Assembly (NCBI GenBank): GCA_007922195.1
Contig: ML681991.1
Location: 42,486,905 to 42,550,904, forward strand
Direction: 5' to 3'
DNA length: 64,000 bases
DNA from: Podocnemis expansa
Lineage: Eukaryota > Chordata > Testudines > Podocnemididae
A program made the position numbers and the translations under genes. The notes under the pieces were generated by a model that was given only the letters and a program-made list of their open reading frames with translations, was not told the origin of the DNA and did no database searches. This document shows, piece after piece, positions 23,648-35,325 of this stretch. Numbering within the stretch: position 1 is the stretch's first letter; every line of letters begins with the position of its first letter.

Positions 23648-26600
23648 TTAACAAGGAGGTTGCAAAAAAAAAAAAACCCAGTTATGTTACAGATGAAGAG
23701 AAAGTATGACAGGTTTCACTGTAACCAGATTTTCACCACATCCCAAGTCGTATACAATGGATTAACTATGATAAAAACATTCAGCAGTAACAGAGCCCTG
23801 CAAAAGACAAAAATACAGATGACAAATGAACTTCTGCAAAGATGTGAACCAACCCCCTCCGTGCCTGCCACCTGCTTCCAACAGGATCATGGAAAATGCA
23901 TTTTTCTGTTCATTCCAAGGACAGGCAGCGGAGGCTGGATGGGCTCAGATTGACTGAAACTGCCACAGTGTCATATTACACAGGGCATTTTCACCAACAG
24001 GGCTGCTTGCTAATGAGTTGAAGGCAAAGGCCACAAAGCAGCAGGGAAGGTTTGAGGATCCATTTACATCTGCAGGGGACAGCTTTCTAAGTGCAGGCGC
24101 CTGACTTGGACTGACTTCTACCATGCAGGAGCCAGCATTTGCTCCTGGACTTTGCTAACACAGGACAGCAACTCCCCCACCTGCCAACTGACAGCAGACA
24201 TGATTGAGTTTTGCTTTCACAAACCAGCACAGGGAAATACAGATAACTAACCCCAAGCCTGTCAGCTAACTGGGCTGGGCCACCTCTTCTCCACTCACCC
24301 GTATAAGATCTCCACATTGCCCTCCTGCTCGTCCCTGGTATAGTTCTATAGAAACCCCACTGTAATTAGTGCAATTTCATCAGGTGCAATGTCACATTAA
24401 TGGCTCGTGTGCTTAGAGTTAATGGATGCAGCAGAGTCCAACAACCATCCTGTCTAAACAGCAACAGGGCCAGCTGAAGAGCTTGGCACTTGTTTTGCAA
24501 ATGTCAAAATCCAGCAATGGCAGGCGAGCATCTGTTTGAGGCAGCTTCTGTCACACATAGCGGTGGGAATGCTCCAGGTCAGCACAAAGGGGACAGAATG
24601 AATTGGGAACCTTGTGTGGCTTTGAAAAACATCAACTTGACAATGGCAATTTATCTGCCTAAAATGATTCTGGGCTTAGCTACAGGTAAGGCAGGCATGG
24701 AAATGTGAATCCTCAGGCACTGCCATCAGTTGCTTGGGCGAATAGAAGAAAATAAAAACCTTCCATTGGCTCTGAAGTGACACATCACACACTGCAATTT
24801 ATGGGCAAACAGCACTGGGCCTTCTGCTGGCAGAACTGTCTAGAGCGGAGGCAGGGAATGAAAATGCTCTTTAATTCCCAGTGTAGCATGAAGCATCATA
24901 ATTCTTCTATGCTCTGACTCTCCAAGCCCTTTCATTAGGCAGCCAGTTACCATAAACATCGAATACCACAAAGGGAGGAGTACTGGTGCTAAGTAAGTCA
25001 GGTTGTTTTCATACACCCTGTGTCTGCACAAAGCTATGATGCCTCTGCTGTTACTGACAGCAACTCAGCACTAATGAAAAGCATCCTGTGGCCCACATCA
25101 TTCAAGGCCCTACACTACATCAACCGGCACGGCTAGCCTTTTTATGCTCCATCAGCCGAGGCTTTCATTTGACATAGCTTCAGGGGCCAGGTGCACATCC
25201 TGCCCTGATTCTACCCCAAAGAGCAATGGAAATCTGCAGGGACAGTCCATGAGCCAGGAAAGCTGTTTCATGAGCTTCAGAAAGGCCTGTGCTGGGCCAA
25301 AATGGTGCTGGAGAGAGTGGAAAGATGAGAGCACAAAGTAAGAAAAGTGCACACCAGATTGAGTCAGGACCCTGCTGACAGCTGGGGAAAAGCATGAAGT
25401 TAACCCAGACAAGTCACAAGGGGCTATCCTGGGAGGTTAACAGAGATGGCCTAGAGTTTGGTCCACAGGCTAGCTCTAAAGCGGTGGCCTCAAAGCCTCA
25501 TAGCTGCATGTAGCAGCCAGTGGTCTGGTATACACGTCACACTTCACTCCCTCTGAGGCAACCCAGCCCCTCTTTACCATCCACCCCTGAAACTCTGCCA
25601 GAACCTCCCTACATCCAGGGGACCCACTCTCTCCTAATGCTGAGTTGCCACCAGATGAAGACCACCCCTGAATTAATCATTCCACCTGCACTTCAGAGGC
25701 TGGGCCATGAGGTACTTTTCTCATCAGCCAGGGCTGGGGAGCACTTACTGTTCCAAGCAAGGGAAAGTGAAGCAAAGCTTTAAGTCACATGAGGGTCAAG
25801 AGGCAACGTCTTTCTGCCTTGGACCCCTTGTGCCCAATCAATAAAAGTATGGAGACATTAACAGATGGGACCTTCCACAGGCCCCATTGAACCCGGTTCC
25901 TGGACAGGCACTAGCCAAGACTGCCACTTGGTGCTGGGTGGGCCAAAGAGTCAAATTTCATCCAAAACGAGAGACTTCACAGGAGCAGGAATTTTGTTTA
26001 GTGCCACTTTTAAAGTCTAGTTTGATACTGGGGCAAGAGCAGAACACTCCAGCTCTGCATGAAAGACCCTGACTTGAAGTAAGAAGACTGATGGTCATGC
26101 AGCTGCAGCACTGGCCACCACATGGAGTGAGGGGTCTACAGGGGAAGGCTGCAATCCCAGGCTCGCCCTGCCAAGTGCCTGTTGTTCTCATCTATGCAAC
26201 TTGCTTCCTTTGCGTCAAGAAGGGAAGAGCTGAGTACAGGCAGATTTTGCTCTCTCAGTCCCAGGGGAAGTGATGACATGAGGTGACTGGCCACAGCAGG
26301 AAAGACCTCATGGGAATTATGGGAAATGAAGACCTTGAGCATGTCTCGGGGTGAATTGGGGGGGGGGGGGTAGGGTTACCAGGAGCCCAAAAGCCATGGG
26401 GCTGGAATCCAATTTTTGCACCATGGAGTTAACACCAGAGTGAAAGGAATGGCTCTGTACTGACACTGAGAGAGAGAAAACTGAGGCAACCCCAAGAACC
26501 AGCCAGATAACACTCTGGACAGATTTTGTCAGCCCAGGCTGCCATGCTCGCTAACAGGACTCATCTTTGGTTCCTTTGTTTTCTTCCCTTGCAGCTCCCC

Positions 26601-27752
26601 ATCCAACCTCACATAGACACAGAACAGAGGAGAAGGTGCATTCTATGTGCCAAGGCAGCGATACAGCTCTTGGTCATAAATAATGGACACAGTCCTTGTA
26701 CTCTACAGTAGTCACATTCCACATGGCCCGCTGGCTTGCTCCTGCCAGGTGACAGCAGCCCCAGGTGACACCAGGCCCTTTCCCCATTTTCAGGAAACAC
26801 AAACTCTTTCAGGGGCTGTCACACATTAAACCAGGCCTAAATGCAGCCACCTGTGGCAGGTCACATCTTTAACACTGAGCATAACCTATGCCAGCATCAA
26901 GCAGCAGCATTACTTGGCAGGACCCCAGCTCTCCATAGGCCCCATGTCAGCACCCGCTTGCTGCATTGTGCGCAGGCCAGGTGTCAACAGGGAGATGGGG
27001 CCTCCCTGATGCAGAAAGAAAAGGGCCCTCCCAAAGTAGGCAGCTGGAATGGAAGAAAAGAGGCTGTGGGGGGAGCCAGCTTTCTGATCTGTGCACTGCC
27101 CCCCCCCCCCCACGCAGGAGGAAATCATGTGGCCCTGTCAGCTCAATGCACCCATTATGCTCTCCCATACAAAGCAGTGGGACGGCCCTCCTAGGGTTGG
27201 TTCCACTTACACAAACTGGCTACAACTGTAATGGCTCTAGCTCGTTGGTTGTAGCCACCTCTGAAAACTGCGTGGCTTCTGTTGGTGAACTGTCGAGAGA
27301 TGCAGCTGATTACAATCCTCTGAATGGAGTGGGCAATGGAACTTCCTGGTGCTCGTGCTGACCGGGAGGTTCTGTTCCCCCCAGCATGCTACACCCTGGA
27401 AGGAGGTGCTTTCTGTTCCTCTGAGGTGCACCCTCCATTGCCTACACCTCCTAGGGGCCCTCAAACCCCACTGCCCATCCCTCATGCTCCTGGATGCCAA
27501 ATGAGCCACATCCAGCTGGAAGAACTGACTCACACTACAGAAGAGTTTCACGAGCCTCCTTCATGCACAAACAGAGCTTGGCCACAAAGTTCATTCCAAC
27601 CGCTTGTCGAGTTTCATTTTTCCCTTAAAAATTAGCTTCCCGTGGGAAGGTAATCATTGACTGAGTGTTATTTCTCTGGTGGAGGGTTCTGCTGTCCAAT
27701 CTAGCAGTTCAGAACTGCCCACTAACTTTCCCCAAGCTCCACCATGCTGCTT

Positions 27753-28181
<429 letters not shown>

Positions 28182-29857
28182 TTACTGATCTATTCCCCTG
28201 GGAATGCATAAACCATGTCCTGAGGGCTCATCTTGCCATCAGAACAAAAATTTCCATGGTTACCTGGATTCTCTTGAAATTTGGTGTGCCTCTTTGGGGT
28301 AGGGGGTTGTCAATGACTGAAATTTGGGGATAATTAACCAAGGGGTTCCTAAAAAACCCCAACCCTTTTCTTATTGTCGAATGCTTCCAGCAATCTTTTT
28401 TTGTTTGTTTTTGTTTTGGTTTTTTTTTGGTTCACAGATAGAGATCAAGCCAGGGCTCAGATCATCATACCAGGGTCTAGAATGCTCAAAGAGTGCCTGA
28501 CACCAAGCAGCCCTCTGAGAGAAATCAAATTACATGGTTATTTTAAAAAGCTCTTGCTTCTCCAGTTAAAATTTTCACAAATCTCATGCACCTGGTCTAG
28601 CTCTTAATAAAATACACTGTGCATGTACACAAGGGGAGGCTACCCATCTGGAAAACCAGTACCATCTCTACATTGTGGGACCTGGGTGGCTCAGAAGGCA
28701 TATTTTGGTCATTGAGCTGGCGCACCACCGCCCTTCCTCCCTCCCCGGGCACTGACAGTTCAAATATGACCTGGAGCAAAAATCTGAAATAAAAAAAGGA
28801 GGCAAGTTGCTCCAATCTGCCTTGGTCACAGAGCATTTTTGATCTGGGGAAATGGAATTGGAGCATGGCAGAATATTCAGAAGGTGCTGAAACTCTTTTT
28901 GAAAATAAAATAAAACATATATATGCTCACTGTGTAGGGATGGGTTGTTACGAGGACATGTAACAAAATAAGTAAAAGATAGAGTAATTTTGCTTTTGGC
29001 CATGCTTTTAGTCTAAATAGAGTGTGAGGCAGACAAGAAAAAATGCACGTGAAATCATGAGGTCAGACTTGGTCACCCTCCCCTCTCCCACCGTAGTAAA
29101 AGTTTTGCCTTTTTGAGATAGAAGATAAAGGGACACACCCAAGCAAAAGTTGCTACAGTAACCAAGCAGCTGGGAGGAAGAGAGGGTGGCAAATATCAGG
29201 ACTACAACAAAACAACTGAGACCAAAATGTAATGTCCTCTTGTGAGGTGTAAAAGAGGTGGGACTAAAGACCCCAGACTCAGACCCTCTGGAATGGAACA
29301 TGACCACGTGTTAGACGGGGTGGTACTGGGCACTGTGGAGGAAGGATGGCGCCTGGCTGAACCAAGGGCAGGAGACTCAGCTGAGGCTGGGTAGTGGGAA
29401 TGAGGGGCCCCACTTGGGCTACATGATGAGGTAGCATGTGGCCCTGCAGTAATATCCTGAGATAGGTGTTTGCAACAGTCCAGAGCATGAGACAGCAAAG
29501 AGCAGCTCTGTGCCAGGATTGGTTTGTACAGTGCCAGCTACCGGCCTAGCGGGAAGGGGAAGAGGAGGTGGTGCTGGCGGAGGGTGAAGAAAGACACACA
29601 CCAGGCTCTCTTCCATGCCGAAAGTTGCTGTAAGAAGCATTTTAGAAAACGGGGCAGGTTTGGGACCCAGAGATGAATGTGATTCCTCTCTTTGGCCCTG
29701 TTAGCTGCACACTGCAACCCTTCCCAGCAGGCCCATTCTCCCCCAACTGCCTGCTGTAACAAACTAGATGAAGGGGGCGGGGGCACTGAGAAATCACAGA
29801 GCAACTGCATGTCCTGGCGAAAGGGATGCTGGACTGAGACCAATCCATGCTGTGCTG

Positions 29858-29991
29858 CTGGCTGGCTGTGTGACGCTGTGTAAATCACCATCATATGCCT
29901 CAGTTTCCCCATCTATAATAATACCATAAGTTCTTTGAGCGCTACCAGTGAAAGGCACTACATAAAAGCCAGGCTTCTGATTATTACTTGG
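29858..29991 (+). repeat. MIR SINE fragment
   Basis: GGCTGTGTGACGCTGTGTAAATCACC, then ATGCCTCAGTTTCCCCATCTATAATAATACC and ending GAAAGGCACTACATAAAAGCCAG. This is the MIR core and 3' part in sense orientation, inside the last MID2 intron. Confidence 0.75.
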
Positions 29992-31330
29992 CCACAGTAG
30001 CATATCAGCCACACAACTAAGTGAGGATACAATGGCCTAAATGACCACTAGCTCTGATCAAACAGTGCTCTGCTAAAACAACTAGGAAGTTAAATAGCAA
30101 AAAAACCCCACAACCCTTTCACTATTGAAGAGTTAAGGTTGTCTGGTGATAATGCTTAGGCCCTTTGAGTAAGTCAGGTAATAATATTCCATCTTCTGAC
30201 TATTAGAAAATACAGAGGTAAGGTAAATGCCCACACAACCATAATTCTGCTCTCATTTAGCACAGTCCCAACATGCCTGTAACGCTCTTGCGCTCTCTGC
30301 CTTGTCCCAGTGATGGCCAAGTGCTACTTGCACCTATCCTGTGCTTCTTTGTTGCCAGCATCCCCCCCCCCCCCACTTGTCACATTTCACAACCATGTCC
30401 ACAGCCCCATCCTACCTGCACACAGGATACCCCTGTCCTTTCCCCGCCCATCAGTAAAGCCAGCCTGCGCCAAGATCCTCACTCACACCTGATAATCCCC
30501 ATGGCAAGACCACCCCAGGATGTGACTCCTGACACAACCCACAGTGTCTTGCACTAGGATGCTGCAGACTAGACCATCACTGGCCACATACCTCTATTCC
30601 CTTTCATCACGCACATGCGGGGAGAGGAAATTCAGAGCCAGAGCTTCTCCTGTCACAACTACAGCTCTTCTGAGCTGCTCCAACTTAGTCCTTCACCATT
30701 CGCTACAGCTACATGCAACCACTAGGTCTCAAAATGTAATTGTAACTGGTGAATCACCCTCGAGCGGGTGTGTTTCTAGTGCAGGGACTGGTTCTCAACC
30801 TATGCTATTTAATAGTTGTATCATTGATCTGGCCAAAAACATAGAATCATCACTAATGCTTTGCAGTTAACACAAATAACAACCAGGACAGGTCACCGGT
30901 TCAGTACAGTCCAGATTGCTTGGTATACTGGATGCAAAAAAACAGCTAGATGCAAACACACTGCTTGGGTACCAAGAATGCAGGCCATACTTACAGAATA
31001 TGGAAATGCGGTCATGGGAAGCAGCAACTCTGAAAAAGATTTTTGGTGAAGTGAAGGTCTGGATAATCAGCTCAACATGAGCATCCAGGATGATGCTGTG
31101 GCCAAGAGAACTAATGAGATACAGAAACAGGGGACTCTTGCGTAGAAGGATTATTTTAGCTCTGTGTTTGCCTCTGGTGTCATTATTGCTGGAATCTGGT
31201 GTTCAATGCTGATGTCCACCATTAAAGAATCAGGTTGAAAAATTGGAAAGAGTTTAGAGAAGAGTCATGAGCACGACTGAAGGATCGTACAGTCTGCTTT
31301 ATTGTGATAGACATAAGGAGCTCAATCTAT

Positions 31331-31717
31331 CATAGAATCATAGGGTTGGAAAGGTCCTCACAGGTCATCTAGTCCAACCCCCTGCCAGAGGCGGGACCAC
31401 TCCCACTAAACCATCCCAGTCATGCTTTTGTCCAGCCGGGCACAAACACCTCCAAAGATGGAGATTTCACCACGTCCCTTGGCAGCGCATTCCAATGCTT
31501 CACCACTCGCCTAGTAAAAATTTTTTTCTAATATCCAGCCTCAACCTCCCTAACTGTAACTTGAGACCATTGCTCCTCGTTCTGTCCTCTGTTACTACCG
31601 AGAACAGTCAAGTTCCATCTTCTTTGGAGCATCCCTTCAAGTAGTTGAAGGTTGCTATCAAATCCCCCCTCAATCTTCTCTTCTGCAGACTAAATAAGCC
31701 TAATGCTTTCAGTCTTT
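31331..31717 (-). mobile_element. Truncated CR1 LINE nested in the L3 copy
   Basis: In plus orientation it begins CATAGAATCATAGGGTTGGAAAGG, the reverse complement of the CR1 3' tail. It ends at GCAGACTAAATAAGCCTAATGCTTTCAGTCTTTC, corresponding to the [13 protein letters not shown] region of ORF2. CTAT occurs at both edges (31327-31330 and 31718-31721). It closely resembles the 3' part of the copy at 57213-59895, so it is a relatively young subfamily. Confidence 0.85.
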
Positions 31718-31765
31718 CTATGTAGCTTAACAAAGAGAAGATTAAAGAGGAGACCTGCATACTCT

Positions 31766-32262
31766 TGGTATGCCCACACATCTCTTTTATTTTGAAACAA
31801 CACTGGTTATTTCGAAATAAAAGAGATCAGATCCACATGACATATTTTTATTTTGAAATGACAGGCTCCATCATTTTGAAATAAGAGCCATCATTTTGAA
31901 ATAGCTTAATACTTCTTTAAATCGAAACAGCTGTTATTTTGAAATGGTTATTTAGAAATAATGCCGTTTGGAGATGTTATTTCAAAATAACTATTATTTT
32001 GAAATAACACTTTTGCCCTTCTCCTTCCCAGGGTGCCTTCCTTTTAGCCTGTATTGGGTGGGGGCATGCCCCAGGGAGGGGGCCATGTTGCCACACTTCC
32101 CATGGTGCCCCTCTCCTAAATCAAAATAGCAAGTTTTGTGTTTGGACATGCTATTTCGCTTTGAGCTTTTCCCTTAATTCGAATTAATATTTTCTTAATT
32201 CAAATTAACTCATTTCAAAAAATAACTTATTTCAAAATAACAATGTACATGTGGACATAGCC
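31766..32262. mobile_element. Second ATTTCGAAAT-palindrome MITE (497 bp), nested in L3
   Basis: The left end is TGGTATGCCCACACA; the reverse complement of the right end is GGCTATGTCCACATG. TCT flanks both sides (31763-31765 and 32263-32265). The interior is dominated by ATTTTGAAATAA, TTATTTCGAAATAA and related palindromic units, then a GC-richer core and GACATGCTATTTCG, which also matches the element at 20513-21438. Both belong to one family, with a far shorter GC core here. Confidence 0.8.
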
Positions 32263-32529
32263 TCTAAGTATTTACTTGGGAAACATTATTTAATAAAGGG
32301 CTCCTCAGCTGAGCAGAGCAAGATCTAGCACAATCCAGTGGCTGGAAGTTGAACCCATGCAAATTCAGACTGGAAATAAGGTGTCCTCCTTGTGTTTTAG
32401 ATGGATAGTCTCCAGGAGTGATCACCACACGAGAGCTGACTGCATTCTTCAGAATAAGCTTAGAAACAGCCACACCAAGTCAGCTCAATGGTTCAGCTAG
32501 CCCAGTACCCTGTTTTGCAACAGTGACTA

Positions 32530-34000
32530 ATGCCAGAGGGGGAATGAACAGAACAGGCAATCACTGAGTGATCTATCCTCTGTCAACCACTCCCAGCTGC
32601 TGGCAATCAAAGGCAACCCAGAGCTTAAGGCTGCATCCCTGACCAACATCTATTGAGGGACCTGTCATCCCTGAACGTATCTAGATCTTTTTTTGACCTC
32701 TTCACGAGGACCCCTTCCCCTGGCAAGGAGTTCCACAGGCTGACTGTGCATTCTGTGACAAAGTACTTCCCCAATGTTTGTTTCAGACCTTCTGTCTATT
32801 AATTTCATTGGGGGATGGCTAGTTCTTGAGCTATGGGAAGGAATAAATAACATTTCCTTATCCACATGCTCCTCACTAGTCATGATTTTATAAATGTCTG
32901 TCATATTCCCTCTTAGTTGTCTCTTTTCCAAGCTGAAAAGTTCCAGTGTTTTTAATGCCTCCTCATATGGGAGCTGTTCCATACCATTGATCATTTCTGT
33001 TGGCCTGCCGTGTAGCTTTTCCAATTCTATCTTTTTTTTGAGATGCGGTGATTGTAACTGCATGCAGTATTCCAGATGTGGGCTGTGAATTTTTATAGAA
33101 GCATTATATTTTCTGTCTTCTCATCTATCCCTTTCTTTATGGTTTCTAACATTCTATCAGCTTTTTTGACTGCTGCTTCACACCAAGTGGATGTGGTAGA
33201 ACTGCCCATGAAAACCCTAAGATCTTCTTGGCTATGTCTACACTGGAGGCTTAAGTAGACTTAAGCAACTCCCTGGTCATATTTGGAATTCATTACTTAA
33301 TAACTCCTGCCCTTAAAGCCGACTCTAAAGGGTTAAGTCAACTTTATTAAGTTGACTTAACGCAATGTGCACATTAAAGTTGACTTAATAAAGTCACCTT
33401 AGTGCATTAGAGCCAGTATAATAAAGTCAACTTAGTGCATTAGAGCCGGTTAAGTTGACTTTAAATGGGTCCCTGGCTTAAGTCAACTTTATAAAGTCAG
33501 CTTAAACAAATGGGGCTTCACTAAGTTGACTTTAAGTCAACTTTAAGTCGACTTACCTGAGCCCTGTAAGTGTAGACATAGCCCTTGAGTGGTAACAGCT
33601 AATTCAAATCCCCATCCTTCTGTATGAAATGTTGGAAGTATGTTTTCCAGTGTGCATATCTTTGCATTTATCAACAACGAATTTCATCTTTCACTTTGTT
33701 GCCTCATCACCCAGTTTTGTAAGAGTCCTTTGCAACTGTTTCCTGTCTCCTTTGGACTTAATTGTCTTGAGTGACTTTGTAATATTTGGAAATTTTGCCA
33801 GCTCATCACTCCTTTTTTCAAATCATTTACGAATATGTTGAATGCTACTGGTCCCAGTACAGACCCTTGGAGGACACCACTATTTACCCCTCTCCATTCT
33901 GAAAATGGATCATTTATTCCCACCCTTTGTTTTCTGTCTTTTACCAGGTACTGATCCAGGAGAAGACCTTTTCTCTTACCCCTTTGAGATTTCACCATTT
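32530..34000 (-). mobile_element. CR1 LINE, antisense, split by a MITE
   Basis: The reverse complement of CR1 runs from the 3' flank (CCTGTCATCCCTGAACGTATC) through the segment whose minus translation contains PYEEALKTLELFSLEKRQLRGN to AGTGTGCATATCTTTGCATTTATCAACA and GGTCCCAGTACAGACCCTTGGAGGACACCACTATTTACC (RT domain, [11 protein letters not shown] region). It is broken at 33230-33583 by a clean MITE insertion. Frameshifts and gaps make it non-functional. Confidence 0.75.
33230..33583. mobile_element. MITE (354 bp) of repeated AAGTTGACTTAA palindromes, nested in CR1
   Basis: Perfect 15 bp inverted ends GGCTATGTCTACACT. A CTT sits on each side (33227-33229 and 33584-33586); the host CR1 text AGATCTT..CTTGAGTGGTAACAGCT is restored when the element plus one CTT is removed. 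The inside is mostly TTAAGTCAACTTTA and AAGTTGACTTAA units in both orientations. Termini and 3 bp duplication fit PIF/Harbinger MITEs; the transposase source is inferred. Confidence 0.85.
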
Positions 34001-35196
34001 TTTTCAGCAAAGAAACTGTTATGTTTTCAGAATGCAGGCTACCCAACTGCTATACACCATGCCATCTGTTTCCTACTACATTGATTCTCATGGCACATGG
34101 AATAGGCTGCCGCAGCCTTACATGGGAGTTTAGCAGGACTCATTGTAAAAGCAGCACAAAACCAGCTTTGCTCTGCAGAAAAACAAACCTGCCAAAGTGC
34201 TAAGAAAAGCAATATTCCCTCCCAATGCAATCTCCCCCTGCCAGGAAGCGAGAGGGCTTGAAGTGACACAGGCAGGCTCTTTCAGCAGGAGCCTTCCATT
34301 TCAGGCCCATTGTGACAGCCGAAGCAAAACAGCTTTAAAAATTGGATCAGCTCAACAGTGTTTCTGTAAGGGCTCACAGCTAACTCGCACCATGCAAGGC
34401 GATGATCAGAAGCAGAGCTTTCCCTTCAATCAGGCTGCCAGGGCTTCCTGAGAGTTTAGCAAACCACAGTTATTTCACAGCCAAAACTGAGAGCAGCAAG
34501 GGCTTCCTGGGTTGTTTGCCTGTTTGTTTTAACACCTGGGAAGTTTTGAGGGTGACCTCATCAGACATGAACATGTGGCAGCAGCTTGGTGTCCATGTGC
34601 TGCACTCGGGTCACATGTGGGATTAAGCCATTCAAAAACTCCCCACCACTGACACAATCTACAAATGTTTGTTCAGTTGGCGAATGAAGAGACTTGACAG
34701 GAGTATAAATATTACTAACCGCACAACTACCCGCCCTCTTACAGAGGGTTTGATTGCTTCCCTTGCTGGATGGAGGCTACAGGAGAGTGTATCTGCCCTA
34801 ACCACCTCTCAGTAAGGATGTGAATTATGGGGACATTATTGGGGAGCAGCAGCCACCTTTGGACTGAGCCTGCTTAACATTTTCCCTTATAAAAATTCTC
34901 CTCCTTGACATGAAGAGATCTGTGACCAACATGGTTGCTGGAGGATCTTGAAATGTGGCAGGGGATTAGTGCTGGTGTGAAGAAAGAGCCTTTTGTTGGT
35001 TTCCCAATGGCTTGTTCAAACATGCACAAATTATAAGCAGTTATCAATGGCCATTTCCTGAATGTTTTTGCTTGGGATGGTTTATTCTTGGTTTGCTACT
35101 AGACTTTCCATGAGCACAGCACACACACCAGCCTGACACCTTACTTCAGTATGTTAGGCAGATCAGCTTGCCATGGGACAGATGACAACAGATCTG

Positions 35197-35325
35197 GTTC
35201 CAGAGGGGTAGGCGTGTTAGTCTGTGTACAGCAAAAACAATTAGAGTCCTGTCGCACCTTAAAGTCTAACAAATTTCTTCAGTTATAACCTTTTGTGGTC
35301 TCCAACTCACTTCATTAGATTCAAC
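35197..35325 (+). repeat. GTGTTAGTCTG / GACTAACAAATTT foldback SINE-like repeat, fragment
   Basis: GTTCCAGAGGGGTAGGCGTGTTAGTCTGTGTACAGCAAAAACA, then GTCCTGTCGCACCTTAAAGTCTAACAAATTTCTTCAG and CCAACTCACTTCATTAGATTC. The same unit is seen at 41739-42133, 44455-44558 and 54718-54920. Confidence 0.75.

Larger units (their letters stand above)
22812..27752 (-). other. Candidate MID2 3' UTR and downstream flank
   Basis: No AATAAA on the minus strand (TTTATT on plus) was found in the first several kb after the stop codon. The first variant signal noticed is ATTAAA at 24870-24875 and the first canonical AATAAA is at 22812-22817, so the 3' UTR could be about 2.9 to 4.9 kb long. The stretch 23.7-27.7 kb has no recognisable transposon, which fits UTR or constrained flank, but the actual end of the transcript cannot be fixed from sequence alone. 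Confidence 0.35.
30718..32505 (+). mobile_element. L3-type CR1 LINE, interrupted by two younger elements
   Basis: The 5' portion (30718-31330) has TCTCAAAATGTAATTGTAACTGG and a decayed RT region ending around TTTAATAGTTGTATCATTGATCTGG. It continues through AGTTTAGAGAAGAGTCATGAGC to GGAGCTCAATCTAT. It resumes at GTAGCTTAACAAAGAGAAGATTAAAGAGG (31722-31762) and again at TCTAAGTATTTACTTGGGAAACATTATTTAATAAAGGGCTC (32263 on). The gaps are filled by an antisense CR1 (31331-31717) and a MITE (31766-32262). Removing both inserts restores the usual L3 order. Not coding any more. Confidence 0.8.
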
